34,594 nt of DNA. It comes from Candidatus Roizmanbacteria bacterium RIFCSPLOWO2_01_FULL_37_16. Its GTDB lineage: Bacteria; Patescibacteriota; Microgenomatia; UBA1406; GWC2-37-13. Numbering within the stretch: position 1 is the first letter of the stretch; each line of letters begins with the position of its first letter. The DNA is taken from the NCBI GenBank assembly GCA_001789695.1, contig MGAI01000057.1, positions 29,079-63,672 on the forward strand, written 5' to 3'. Under the pieces are notes generated by a model, which worked only from the letters and a program-made list of their open reading frames with translations, ran no database searches and was not told the origin of the DNA. The position numbers and the translations under genes are program-made. This document shows positions 8,720 to 16,656 of the stretch, piece by piece.

Positions 8720-9752
8720 GAAAGAACTTCTCCTTCCCTCATTTTTTCTTTCTCTCATCGGCTTTTTCAATATTTTTGGCATCAGACAGAGTCTGGCCAT
8801 AAATCAGATTTTCAATATTTCTGCCGGTTTTTTGGCTTTTTTCATTAGCAAAAAAATAAAAAGAATTTTTTTTGCTGTGAATGCTCAGTTTTTTTATTGG
8901 CTTTTGGTTATTTTTTTAGTCGTTACCTTCGTTATCGGTTTGGAAATCAAAGGTTCGAAAAGATGGATCGACCTTTACCTTTTTAACTTTCAAGCTTCGG
9001 AAATCTTTAAAGCCTTTTTCATTTTGTCGTTGAGTGAATTTCTGGTCAGAGATTATAGATTTGTCAACAAAATAAAGATTTTTTTATTGAGCCTATTCTA
9101 TTTTTTAATACCGGCATTTATCATCTTCAAACAACCTGATTTGGGTAATGCGGCAGTTTATCTGTTTATCTATCTAATGCTTATAATTTTTTCTGATCTA
9201 CCCAAAAAATATGTGCTCTACTTTTTTTTGTTTTTATTTCTAACGCTTCCTTTAGGCTGGTATTTTATGAAAGATTATCAAAGAGGTAGAATAATAAGTT
9301 TCCTAAATCCCCAGATCGACCAACAGGGGGCCTCTTATAATATGGTCCAAGCGATAATCACGGTTGGCTCGGGACAAGTAACAGGCAGAGGACTTGGGCT
9401 TGGGACGCAGTCGCGGCTTTATTTCCTGCCAGAAAATCATACCGACTTTGCCTACTCTTCGCTGGTTGAGCAGTTCGGTTTTCTCGGTGGACTGGTTGTC
9501 ATCTTTTTATATTTTGTCATAGCTCTTTTCCTAATTAAGAAACTTTTGCTTTTTTATTTTTTAAAAGATCCCAGAGATAAAAAAAATTTCCTCTATCTTG
9601 TTGGTTTTTTATCCTATTTTATCTTTCAGGTCTTAGTTAATATTGGTATGAATCTAGGCATTTTTCCTATTACCGGGATAGCTCTTCCCTTTATTTCCTA
9701 TGGCGGATCTTCCTTGGTGGCGGTGATGATAGGAATTGCTTTAATTCCTTAG
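8718..9752 (+). CDS. rodA: SEDS glycosyltransferase, RodA-type
   Basis: Second SEDS peptidoglycan polymerase of the window, 344 residues with about ten membrane helices. Motifs are GSKRWIDLYLFNFQASEI, FKQPDLGNAA, LPENHTDFAYSSLVEQFGFLGG and the C-terminal PITGIALPFISYGGSSL. The FtsW copy at 4449 is in the division cluster, so this one is taken as the elongation (RodA) enzyme; sequence alone does not fully separate the two. The start codon lies in the right arm of the multi-hairpin element described for 8598-8719, which may affect its translation. The C-terminus ends abruptly (MIGIALIP) compared with FtsW. The 84-bp gap to rplU contains the rplU promoter. Confidence 0.85.
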   Translation: MKELLLPSFFLSLIGFFNIFGIRQSLAINQIFNISAGFLAFFISKKIKRIFFAVNAQFFYWLLVIFLVVTFVIGLEIKGSKRWIDLYLFNFQASEIFKAFFILSLSEFLVRDYRFVNKIKIFLLSLFYFLIPAFIIFKQPDLGNAAVYLFIYLMLIIFSDLPKKYVLYFFLFLFLTLPLGWYFMKDYQRGRIISFLNPQIDQQGASYNMVQAIITVGSGQVTGRGLGLGTQSRLYFLPENHTDFAYSSLVEQFGFLGGLVVIFLYFVIALFLIKKLLLFYFLKDPRDKKNFLYLVGFLSYFIFQVLVNIGMNLGIFPITGIALPFISYGGSSLVAVMIGIALIP

Positions 9753-9824
9753 ATTAGCTTATAAATAGTATAAAAGACGCAGATAAAAGCTATAAATTAG
9801 AATAGAAAAATTAGAATATTTTTG

Positions 9825-9830
9825 TATAAT
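9825..9830 (+). promoter_or_regulatory. -10 box of rplU
   Basis: A perfect TATAAT ends only 6 bases before the rplU ATG at 9837, so the predicted transcription start is at or next to the A of the start codon. No ribosome binding site exists in that space. Confidence 0.65.
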
Positions 9831-9836
9831 ATCTAA

Positions 9837-10148
9837 ATGACAAAATTTGCAGTTGTTAAGGCGGGAGGAAAACAGTATTTGGTAAAGGAAAATGATGAGA
9901 TTATTGTAGATAAAATCGAAGCAAAAGAAAAGGATAAATTAGAGCTTGAGAAACTAGCGGAGTTCAATGACGAACAGGTTAATCTTCAGCTAGGGACACC
10001 TTTATTAAAAGATAAAGTGAATGTTCAAGTGATTACTCAACTAAAAGGCGATAAAATAAGAGTAGCCAAATTTAAGGCAAAGGTGAGGTATAGAAGAGTT
10101 AGGGGATTCAGGGCGAGACTGACGAAGATAAAGATAACCAAAATATAA
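9837..10148 (+). CDS. rplU: 50S ribosomal protein L21
   Basis: Early-assembly protein of the large subunit that binds 23S rRNA. The 103 residues are the standard length. It has the conserved opening FAVVKAGGKQYLVKENDEI and the C-terminal KVRYRRVRGFRARLTKIKI. It precedes rpmA (L27), the usual rplU-rpmA pair, but a 129-bp gap filled by CGGAT/ATCCG inverted repeats separates the two here. The TATAAT six bases upstream predicts leaderless translation. Confidence 0.97.
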   Translation: MTKFAVVKAGGKQYLVKENDEIIVDKIEAKEKDKLELEKLAEFNDEQVNLQLGTPLLKDKVNVQVITQLKGDKIRVAKFKAKVRYRRVRGFRARLTKIKITKI

Positions 10149-10149
10149 T

Positions 10150-10241
10150 ACGGATTACGGATCTAATTCGGATGATGCGGATACTCGGATTTTACAGATA
10201 TATTTTTTATCCGCATATCTGTGGATCCGCATGAAATCCGT
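10150..10241. repeat. CGGAT/ATCCG inverted-repeat element between rplU and rpmA
   Basis: Several CGGAT copies on the left (10151-10190) face ATCCG copies on the right (10209-10241). Exact arm pairs are ATGCGGAT (10175-10182) with ATCCGCAT (10225-10232), and ACAGATAT (10194-10201) with ATATCTGT (10215-10222). The centre is T-rich. It can fold as one long imperfect hairpin. A terminator or processing role is possible, but the shape fits a dispersed repeat better. Confidence 0.7.
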
Positions 10242-10277
10242 TGATCAGCATTACGTTAAAAATTGTAAATTTTTGAA

Positions 10278-10526
10278 ATGGCTCATACAAAAGCACAAAA
10301 AGCGGTTTCAGGCAATCGAGACTCTAGGTCAAAACGACTGGGTGTAAAAATATACGGCGGTCAAAAAGTAAAACCCGGATATGTAATAGTCAGACAGCGC
10401 GGAAGCAAGTTTAATGCAGGAGTCGGCACTCAACTAAGTCGAGATTTTACGATTATAGCCCTTAGAGCAGGGGTAGTAAGATTTGGTCAAAAAAGAGGCG
10501 AAAAGTATGTCTATGTCAGCCAGTAA
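10278..10526 (+). CDS. rpmA: 50S ribosomal protein L27
   Basis: Large-subunit protein whose N-terminal tail reaches the peptidyl-transferase centre. The 82 residues open directly with MAHTKAQKAVSGNRDS, without the cleavable N-terminal extension found in Firmicutes. The core GGQKVKPGYVIVRQRGSKFNAGVG is well conserved. It lies downstream of rplU in the usual pair. A short 42-bp gap leads to the HTH gene at 10569. Confidence 0.97.
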   Translation: MAHTKAQKAVSGNRDSRSKRLGVKIYGGQKVKPGYVIVRQRGSKFNAGVGTQLSRDFTIIALRAGVVRFGQKRGEKYVYVSQ

Positions 10527-10568
10527 AATCGATGCCTTTAGGTGTGATAGATTTACACGGATTAAAAA

Positions 10569-11120
10569 ATGCAAGATTTCAGCGAAGAAGACAAGTTGAT
10601 TGAGTCTATAAAAAACGAGAAAGACATAATGAATAAAGTAAGATTGTTGACTCAATTAACCAAAACGAGAGAGGTGAAGGTGAAAGACATTGCCCAAAAG
10701 CTGGGAGTAAAATCTTCCTACGTTTGCCATCTGCTCCGCCTAAATCGCCTACCTGAAGCAATCATAGACGGTTATTACTCCGGCAATATCACACTTAGTC
10801 ATTTATTTGTGATTTCACGCTTGAAAGATGCCAATCAGATGATAGGAGCCTACGAAAAGGTCTTAGCCGATTCTCTGACTGTAAAGTCCACAGAAGAAGT
10901 GGTAAGGGATATTTTGTATGGTATAAAAACTGAGGGAGATTATATCAGTCCGCAAGAAAAGGAAAATTTCATTCAACAAATAACCTCATTGAAAAAAAAT
11001 CTTAATCTCAAAATAATCCAGACCAGAATTAAAAGCAAAATAATCTTAGAAATAAGAGGAAATCTAGAAAAGACCAGCAAGGAAGTTAGAGACCTGATGA
11101 AGAGATTTGAAATGTGGTAG
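10569..11120 (+). CDS. HTH protein with ParB/KorB-type DNA-binding domain only
   Basis: Predicted DNA-binding protein of 183 residues. Residues about 20-85 match the ParB central HTH region: VKDIAQKLGVKSSYVCHLLRLNRLP, then a recognition-like segment and SGNITLSHLFVISRL (compare the family pattern LLRLxxLP...G.I..GHA..L). The N-terminal CTPase/nuclease domain with the GERRxRA motif is absent, so it cannot act as a full ParB clamp. The C-terminal half (about 115-183) is charged and probably helical. It lies downstream of rpmA, probably in one transcript. The last 57 bp overlap tail-to-tail with lepB. It could be a regulator or a nucleoid protein; its target cannot be read from the sequence. Confidence 0.7.
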   Translation: MQDFSEEDKLIESIKNEKDIMNKVRLLTQLTKTREVKVKDIAQKLGVKSSYVCHLLRLNRLPEAIIDGYYSGNITLSHLFVISRLKDANQMIGAYEKVLADSLTVKSTEEVVRDILYGIKTEGDYISPQEKENFIQQITSLKKNLNLKIIQTRIKSKIILEIRGNLEKTSKEVRDLMKRFEMW

Positions 11121-11696
11121 AAGATAGGTTTGGAGTGATTCGGGATGCGGATTTTTGATAAAGCCCAATTTGCTAGCTGGAAAATAGCGAAAGAAAACTT
11201 CACCAATCACAGCTTCAATCGGTACAGGGCCAAACTCGCGGGAATCTGAGGAACGAGGTCTATTGTCTCCCATGACAAAGACCATGTTATCAGGAACATT
11301 GACAGGCTGACCTTCTTTGCTAAATCCTGACTCCCATAAATTCGTCGCAGCTGATATGTAAGGTTCAGTAAGTAGCTCATCGTTTAAATATAATTTGCCC
11401 TCCAAGATGACAACTTTATCGCCAGGCAGCCCGACGATTCTTTTTATGTAGTCGATGTCAGGATTTTTTGGCGATTTGAAGATAACCACATCACCCCGAT
11501 GAGGAGAGCGAAATTTATAAGTAATTTTGCTGGTTAAGATATATTCGCCGGAATAGAAGGTAGGTTCCATTGAGGCGCCTTTTACCTGGTTTGGCTGCAT
11601 GATAAAAAAGTAGACGACGATAAAAAGAGAACCAATGAAGACAATCGTCTCCAAGATATCCATGACAAAATCGATGAGCGCTTTTATAATCCCCAT
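11064..11696 (-). CDS. lepB: Signal peptidase I
   Basis: Membrane serine protease that removes signal peptides from exported proteins. One N-terminal helix (about 17-33) is followed by box B QVKGASMEPT with nucleophile Ser42. Box D, DYIKRIVGLPGD, holds the general base Lys85. Box E is GDNRPRSSDSREFGPV. The catalytic fold should finish near VFFRYFPASKLG. The 30 or so residues after that are read from sequence antisense to the HTH gene and include a CGGAT-like repeat, so they may be a recent stop-loss extension. Substrates in this window would include the secreted lipase-like protein. Length is 210 residues. Confidence 0.95.
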   Translation of the reverse strand: MGIIKALIDFVMDILETIVFIGSLFIVVYFFIMQPNQVKGASMEPTFYSGEYILTSKITYKFRSPHRGDVVIFKSPKNPDIDYIKRIVGLPGDKVVILEGKLYLNDELLTEPYISAATNLWESGFSKEGQPVNVPDNMVFVMGDNRPRSSDSREFGPVPIEAVIGEVFFRYFPASKLGFIKNPHPESLQTYLLPHFKSLHQVSNFLAGLF

Positions 11697-11740
11697 AAAT
11701 TAAGATTGTAATGAAAATAAGCCTGGAAAACAAGAGATGA

Positions 11741-11746
11741 TATAAT
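11741..11746 (+). promoter_or_regulatory. Promoter of tRNA-Val and the following gene
   Basis: TATAAT preceded by TGA (extended -10, TGn) ends 10 bases before the tRNA 5' end. No convincing -35 is seen. Transcription should start a few bases ahead of the tRNA. Confidence 0.6.
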
Positions 11747-11756
11747 AGATTTAAAT

Positions 11757-11828
11757 GAGCTCGTAGCTCAGCGGTAGAGTGTTCGGTTCACATCCGAAAG
11801 GTCGATGGTTCAAATCCATCCGAGCTCA
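11757..11828 (+). tRNA. tRNA-Val (anticodon CAC)
   Basis: Full cloverleaf. Acceptor GAGCTCG/CGAGCTC, D-arm with AGCGGTA loop, anticodon stem TTCGG/CCGAA around loop TTCACAT (anticodon CAC at 34-36), and T-arm GATGG/CCATC with loop TTCAAAT. The discriminator is A and CCA is not encoded. The next gene begins four bases downstream. Confidence 0.93.
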
Positions 11829-11832
11829 CAGT

Positions 11833-12600
11833 ATGTTAAACCAACAGCTACTTGATTACATCAAGCAACAGTTTGAGCAAGGCGCAACTAGAGAGCAAAT
11901 AGAAAGCTCGCTTTTGGCAAGCGGTTGGCAGGCGCAAGATATCGAGGAAGGTTTTAATGCTCTTGCTATTCCTGCGATACCGTCTCAACTTTCTAATTTT
12001 TTGGCTAGAGTACCAAAGCTGATATGGATAGCTTCTGCTTTCTTAATCGGAGCAATGACATTAACAGGTGTAATTTATCTTTCGAAACAAACTTCACAAT
12101 CAGCAAGGGAAAAAGTTTCGACTAATACCGCACGAGGAACTCGCGCAGTTAGCGAAGTTTTGGACTGCCGTGAGGATTTTCCATGTTTAATCCAGGCGGC
12201 AACTGATTGCAAAAAAGCCAAGGGTTCTTATTCGGCTACAGTAAATATCGCAGATATCAAACAGACGACCACTTCCTACTATGAGATTAAAGGCAGTGAA
12301 GCAGACAGATGCAGTTTTTACCTGCGGATTGAAAAGACCGATCTAGTATTCCCAACCAGCACTCCCCAAGAAGTGGTTGGTCAGCTAAATATGATTTACA
12401 AAAAACTTGAGGGAAGGGATGGAATCTGCAAATATAGCGTGGGTGATTTGACTTCGATGCTGATGAGGTGGGAGAAAGGTAATTTTGAAAGCGGTAATAT
12501 CTCTTGCCGACTAACTCCCGAGGGAAATATCTGCAAAAGAGAGGGAGGCGATTTCGCAGTAGCCGAGTGTCAAGGAACTTATTTCGACCAACCATCGTAA
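11833..12600 (+). CDS. Membrane-anchored protein with N-terminal UBA-like helix bundle
   Basis: Unknown function, 255 residues. The start is the ATG at 11833; an upstream in-frame ATG (11779) lies inside the tRNA gene and is discarded. Residues 1-45 (LLDYIKQQFEQGATREQIESSLLASGWQ...) resemble the short three-helix UBA/CUE-like head that is common on small Patescibacteria membrane proteins. A transmembrane helix follows at about 56-76, then an extracytoplasmic domain with about seven cysteines that could form disulfides. The family is not recognised. The gene is almost certainly co-transcribed with tRNA-Val: after tRNA 3' processing the mRNA would keep only a 4-base leader. Confidence 0.7.
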   Translation: MLNQQLLDYIKQQFEQGATREQIESSLLASGWQAQDIEEGFNALAIPAIPSQLSNFLARVPKLIWIASAFLIGAMTLTGVIYLSKQTSQSAREKVSTNTARGTRAVSEVLDCREDFPCLIQAATDCKKAKGSYSATVNIADIKQTTTSYYEIKGSEADRCSFYLRIEKTDLVFPTSTPQEVVGQLNMIYKKLEGRDGICKYSVGDLTSMLMRWEKGNFESGNISCRLTPEGNICKREGGDFAVAECQGTYFDQPS

Positions 12601-12638
12601 TAAATAATGCGAGAGATGAACGATAATTCAGTTGTTAC

Positions 12639-13292
12639 TTAATGTTGACTAGTGAATAGGTATTGCATGGCTTGTCCTAAACCCCCTGATACTGATTCTG
12701 CCACCCAGCCAAATTGATCAAATTTAGTTGCAACAAAAAATTCTCCACCAGAAGGAAATTTAGTACTAATTCCATTTATTGGAAAACTTGGTGGAAATAT
12801 ATCTGTACGAGGAACTAGTTTTCTAACTTCACTAATAATATCTTTTGGATTAGGAGGACTACTTGATACAACAAAAATGTTACCTTCAAAATCCAGTATC
12901 CTCAAAAGTATAGCTAAGTGGGTACTATTAGGATCATAAAGTTTGCCAGGAATTTCATATGCAACAGGGATAAGATTTATATTTGCCCTTTCTGCTAATT
13001 TCAAAATATCTGTAGGCTGGATTTTCCAAGGCTGCAAATTTACGTTATAATCGTCATCTAATATAACTACATCAGCTTGTTTTCCTTTTTTACCAAATAA
13101 AGCCAGTTGAAACAAATCTGCAGCACTACCTGCCTGATAAATATCCCCGTGGATTAAAGAACCCGAAGAAAAACCATCTATTAATGCTTGAGTTGTAGCT
13201 TGAGCGTGATTTTCTTGGTCGTCGGCTATGACGGCGCAAAAATTTGTTGGGATCGATCTAATCTCTAATGATTTGGTCAATGCTTCATTCAT
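12639..13292 (-). CDS. Orphan protein with a receiver-like N-terminal half
   Basis: 217 residues with no secure family. The first part resembles a response-regulator receiver fold: AVIADDQENHAQATTQAL places an acidic pair at 24-25, and ADVVILDDDYN places acidic residues at 79-81 where the phospho-Asp would lie. A helix-strand pair ILKLAERANINLIPVAYE follows. The conserved T/S and K switch residues are not clear, so it may be a degenerate receiver or only a Rossmann-like fold. No output domain is recognised; the C-terminal 80 residues are glycine/proline rich. It is the first gene of the orphan island, convergent with the 11833 gene. Confidence 0.5.
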   Translation of the reverse strand: MNEALTKSLEIRSIPTNFCAVIADDQENHAQATTQALIDGFSSGSLIHGDIYQAGSAADLFQLALFGKKGKQADVVILDDDYNVNLQPWKIQPTDILKLAERANINLIPVAYEIPGKLYDPNSTHLAILLRILDFEGNIFVVSSSPPNPKDIISEVRKLVPRTDIFPPSFPINGISTKFPSGGEFFVATKFDQFGWVAESVSGGLGQAMQYLFTSQH

Positions 13293-13509
13293 TTGTAGAC
13301 GGTTTTAAAACAACTAAAAACTGAGTCTAACTTTGATATGCGTGAAAACGGTCAGGTGGATTTATTATTTCTGACAGCATTATAGTAATTATAGCATACA
13401 GATAAGTAATTTAAATCATTACTTTAGTTAATAATAGATTGATAATGAGTTTTTAACTTGAATAGCAATTGAATAACCACAACAGTTCTTTTAATATTAT
13501 TTCGATAAT

Positions 13510-14091
13510 ATGGAGGAAGCAAAAGACTGGTTGACTAAAATATTGCATCGAAAGGCTAAAGATAAATTAGGAACTGTTAGAGAGTTAGATGCCTTTAAAA
13601 GACTACAGGTCAAATTTGCTCAGGGCAATCCTAATGTAAGAGCTGGTTTAGGTCAATCTGATTTAACAGTAGGGGACTTGGTTGACATAGTGCATTTGTA
13701 TGCGGTTAGTTCAGGATCCCAAACACAGGGAAGATATCGCGAGATAGTACAAATGCTGGGAGGTCTTTCTGCTAATCAAAATTTGGAAGAGACAGTAAAT
13801 TCAGAATTAGCAAAATTAAATAGCGTAAGCGCGGATCCTAAAGATTTAGATAGAGAAAATCCTTTGTATTCAATAGCTGTGGATTTAAGCTTAATTGCAA
13901 GTGACAATCCTTTTGAATTAACTCATTATCCCGGTGGATTAAAGATTGCAGAACTAATTGAGCAAAATAAACAACCTAAAGGTATGTATACCTTAGTAGT
14001 ACACGATAGACAACAGAAGACAGAAAAAGCTAAACCCATAAAGCAAGCGTTTGAAGAAGTCGGCCTTCCTGTTAGAAGCAATATTGGGTGA
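13510..14091 (+). CDS. Orphan soluble protein
   Basis: 193 residues, no recognised domain. The N-terminus is basic and probably helical, the middle contains TVGDLVDIVHLYAVSSGSQTQGRYREIVQ, and there are no membrane segments. A TATTAT hexamer ends 9 bases before the ATG, consistent with the leaderless pattern of neighbouring genes. The 217-bp region before it, divergent from the 12639 gene, holds a 7-bp inverted repeat (AAGTAAT/ATTACTT) and no gene. It is followed in the same direction by two further orphan genes at 14168 and 14542. Confidence 0.55.
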   Translation: MEEAKDWLTKILHRKAKDKLGTVRELDAFKRLQVKFAQGNPNVRAGLGQSDLTVGDLVDIVHLYAVSSGSQTQGRYREIVQMLGGLSANQNLEETVNSELAKLNSVSADPKDLDRENPLYSIAVDLSLIASDNPFELTHYPGGLKIAELIEQNKQPKGMYTLVVHDRQQKTEKAKPIKQAFEEVGLPVRSNIG

Positions 14092-14167
14092 TTTGACTAC
14101 TTAAGGATAAGACTATTCTTAATCTAGACTAATTGCATTTTTAGATTATAATATCAATTAAATTTAA

Positions 14168-14512
14168 ATGTTCTTATGTATGGAAAATAAAATTAGTCAC
14201 AGGATGGAATATTTGAAGAAATGGCAACGCATTTGTGCAGCTTTAGCAATTGGTTTTACTACTTTTGGATCGGTAAGGACAATTGAGCATCTTTTATCAC
14301 CTGAAAAAGAGACTCTGGCTGACTACTTTCCGGTTATATTATTGTTTGGAACTGGGCTATTTGATCTTGCCAACTATTTTATTTTTGCGGGACAGAGAAA
14401 GAATTTGGAAAAATTGATAGAGGAATTTAAGAAAGAAAGCTTGTTCTTAGATCATCTTGGCCCAACGCATATAATCTATAGTCGGCCACTTGAAGAAAAA
14501 AAGGAAATGTAA
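14168..14512 (+). CDS. Small two-helix membrane protein, unknown
   Basis: 114 residues (or 110 from the second ATG at 14180). Two hydrophobic segments (about 24-44 and 56-75) suggest an alpha-hairpin in the membrane, followed by a charged helix NLEKLIEEFKKES and a short tail. A TATAAT lies 15 bases before the first ATG, which leaves a leader of a few bases. The family is not recognised. It lies between two orphan soluble proteins and is probably transcribed with or near 14542. Confidence 0.5.
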   Translation: MFLCMENKISHRMEYLKKWQRICAALAIGFTTFGSVRTIEHLLSPEKETLADYFPVILLFGTGLFDLANYFIFAGQRKNLEKLIEEFKKESLFLDHLGPTHIIYSRPLEEKKEM

Positions 14513-14541
14513 AATAGTTGTTAAAGTAGGTTAATCTATCA

Positions 14542-15339
14542 ATGTCAGATTATTTAACGCCAATTCCTCGTAATGAACTACTTAAAACAGGTGGCTCGTT
14601 TACTTTGGAGCAACTAATTGATTTAAGTTATGGTCCAGCTGATATTGAAGGAAAAAGTCCAATTTTATTAGTCAGCGAAACTGCGCTCGTCAGACCTTTA
14701 CCTCTCAAGTTATTAACTACAGCCCAAGCGTATTTTAAACGAACTCCTAATTATCTAGATTATTTAAGTCTTTTGTATGCGGGTTTTGAAATTTATAGAG
14801 TACCGGCTAGCCGAGATCCGTTTATAGCACCACTTGTTAAAGTAGACGGCGTATGTGAAATTCCAGAACCAGCCTATGCAGCGTGGGATAGTCGGGAACA
14901 AATTTTGAGTTTAGCTTGGTTAGTAAGCGATTTTGATATCCAACGCGACAGTGTGGTGACTATCATTGAGGAAAATAAAAAAACTGAGATAGACTTCGCA
15001 AGCGGTCAAACAAGAGAAGAGGAAATCAACCGATTTAGGGCATTTCCGAATCAATATATAAAATTTAATATTCCTTCATTAGACGATGTTAGATTAATTA
15101 GTATGCGCGGTTGGCAAAGTTGGGTAATTGAGGGATTTGCGAGAAACCTAGAAAGGGCAATAAGAGATTTAAGAAGAAGTGCTAGAGAGGACGATATTAA
15201 AAGGCTGGTTGGGTATTTAAATCGTTATACAGGTCTTGGCTATCGACTTCCAGTTCTTCGCTATGCAAAGGAGGACGAGAGGCCAAATGCGAGTAATTTA
15301 TTTTATTCGAAATTTGACAACTACACAGCAGAAATCTAG
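14542..15339 (+). CDS. Orphan soluble protein
   Basis: 265 residues without signal peptide, membrane helix or a domain I can name. The C-terminal third is arginine-rich and helical (ARNLERAIRDLRRSAREDD) and ends with a tyrosine/asparagine-rich tail. Good length and an intact frame support a real gene. It is the last of three plus-strand orphans and is followed by a convergent membrane protein at 15392. Confidence 0.55.
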   Translation: MSDYLTPIPRNELLKTGGSFTLEQLIDLSYGPADIEGKSPILLVSETALVRPLPLKLLTTAQAYFKRTPNYLDYLSLLYAGFEIYRVPASRDPFIAPLVKVDGVCEIPEPAYAAWDSREQILSLAWLVSDFDIQRDSVVTIIEENKKTEIDFASGQTREEEINRFRAFPNQYIKFNIPSLDDVRLISMRGWQSWVIEGFARNLERAIRDLRRSAREDDIKRLVGYLNRYTGLGYRLPVLRYAKEDERPNASNLFYSKFDNYTAEI

Positions 15340-15391
15340 TCTTCAATTTGCTTTTTTGGTATTCTAACACAAGCTATCATACGGAACCTGT

Positions 15392-15985
15392 TTACGAAGT
15401 GATCTTATTTAAAGATTTTCCTAGTTTAAATTGAACAGGAATATAAACAAGTAGACTAATTATAAGGAAAAAAAGAGGAAAGCCAAAATTGGCAAAATTC
15501 CAGGTTGTGATGGTTAGCAAAGTCAACAATCCATTTATTGAATCTGCCAGCCAAGGCCAAGCGCTTTCGGTTTCGGGGAATTTATAGGCTTTTGCGATTG
15601 TTGGGACATAAGCTAAACCGTCTGAAATGATACTAAAAAATATAGCAATGTTTCCTACTTTAGTCACCTGCCAGAGTACCAGTCCAATTAGAGAAAGTGC
15701 CCCACAAGTTAAATCAAATCTATTTAATTTCCAGTAAGCTTTCCTATTTAAATATGAGGCAAAAAATATTGCCAGAGGAAATATTCCTACACTTAGGGTC
15801 ATGAGTGATTGCAGTCCTACACCTTGTTTGATTTCGGCTGCAAATGCGATTATAGGAGCCAAGGACCATAAAAAGTATGAAACCTTGTTTGGTTTTATTT
15901 TGCCTCTGATCACATTAATAAGATAACTTAAGGCCCCAATTGCGGAAAGAGTCACGCCAACATAAACCAGATTTTGATTCAGCAT
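15392..15985 (-). CDS. Multi-spanning membrane protein with PQ-loop-like repeats
   Basis: 197 residues with about six or seven membrane helices. Two internal halves look related: the first contains INVIRGKIKPNKVSYFLW, and the second contains PTIAKAYKFPETESAWPW followed by another Trp/Leu-rich helix. This resembles the PQ-loop (SWEET/SemiSWEET) arrangement, where a Pro-X motif ends a helix, but the match is weak. Substrate is unknown. The gene has an extended -10 (TGCTATACT) 6 bases before its ATG. A copy of its promoter and first codons survives at 17879-17944, as part of the segmental duplication. Confidence 0.55.
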   Translation of the reverse strand: MLNQNLVYVGVTLSAIGALSYLINVIRGKIKPNKVSYFLWSLAPIIAFAAEIKQGVGLQSLMTLSVGIFPLAIFFASYLNRKAYWKLNRFDLTCGALSLIGLVLWQVTKVGNIAIFFSIISDGLAYVPTIAKAYKFPETESAWPWLADSINGLLTLLTITTWNFANFGFPLFFLIISLLVYIPVQFKLGKSLNKITS

Positions 15986-15991
15986 ATCTCG

Positions 15992-16000
15992 AGTATAGCA
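15992..16000 (-). promoter_or_regulatory. Extended -10 of the 15392 membrane-protein gene
   Basis: TGCTATACT on the minus strand ends 6 bases before the ATG. The same element (TGTTATACT) is kept in the duplicate at 17939-17947. Confidence 0.6.
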
Positions 16001-16056
16001 AACGACGTAATAATATAAGCGGAGGTTTACTTGAGGCTAGAAGTAATGATAATTAT

Positions 16057-16596
16057 TTACTGGCCTTTTTGTCCCAGTTGGGATACGAAGTCACGCAATT
16101 TTTCAAGACCTGAACGGAATTTTGATTTTCTGAAATAGGAATAATATTTTTTTCGAGATATAGGACTAGCTGTACTTATCAACTGAGCGATTTGCAATAA
16201 CTGTTCAGGTGTAAATCTTGAAAGCAAGTCAACTTCTCGTTCGCCAACTGCTTCAGGCATTTTCGTCGTTTCTAAAAATATGAGATTTTTTATTCCAGAG
16301 TCATCTCTATAATTTATAGAAATGAATAATCCATCAGGATCAGGAGATTCTGGTAATCCTATAGAAGCTAAATTGATTACACCTAGACCCGGAGCGGAAA
16401 AAAATGCTTCATATGTTCGTGCTTTATCCGCTATCTTTAGGACAGCAGTTGTCTCAGTCTGGTTTGCCACCAAGCTGACTTGAGCTACTCTAACAAGATC
16501 ACTTATTGCAGCAGTTCGCGTTTGAATTTCCAATTGAGAGAAGCTCTGAGCCATTTCATTTCTTGCTGATAAAGTTTCAAGAGCAGCGTGAGGCAT
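16057..16596 (-). CDS. Orphan protein, copy A of a duplicated gene
   Basis: 179 residues, family not recognised, no membrane helix. The middle block (SDLVRVAQ..., EAFFSAPGLGVINLASIGLP, DPDGLFISINYRDDSG) looks like a small alpha/beta domain. A helical C-terminus follows: FTPEQLLQIAQLISTASPIS, then a basic tail ending SQLGQKGQ. Its paralogue at 18004 shares all of these blocks, with the C-terminal half better conserved than the loops, so the protein has been under selection. It is transcribed from a TTGACT-16-TATAAT promoter lying directly before the start codon. Confidence 0.65.
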   Translation of the reverse strand: MPHAALETLSARNEMAQSFSQLEIQTRTAAISDLVRVAQVSLVANQTETTAVLKIADKARTYEAFFSAPGLGVINLASIGLPESPDPDGLFISINYRDDSGIKNLIFLETTKMPEAVGEREVDLLSRFTPEQLLQIAQLISTASPISRKKYYSYFRKSKFRSGLEKLRDFVSQLGQKGQ

Positions 16597-16605
16597 TTTG
16601 GAGAT

Positions 16606-16633
16606 ATTATAATAGTATATATTTAAAAGTCAA
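16606..16633 (-). promoter_or_regulatory. Consensus promoter of the 16057 gene
   Basis: TTGACT (16628-16633), a 16-bp spacer and TATAAT (16606-16611) on the minus strand. The -10 ends 9 bases before the ATG, so the transcript should be leaderless. The same promoter is preserved in copy B. Confidence 0.8.
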
Positions 16634-16656
16634 GCTAAATGGGTTTATACGATAGG

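Noticed and set aside
11779-11832. N-terminal extension of the 11833 gene
   Set aside because: It would be translated from inside tRNA-Val; the ATG at 11833 directly follows the tRNA.
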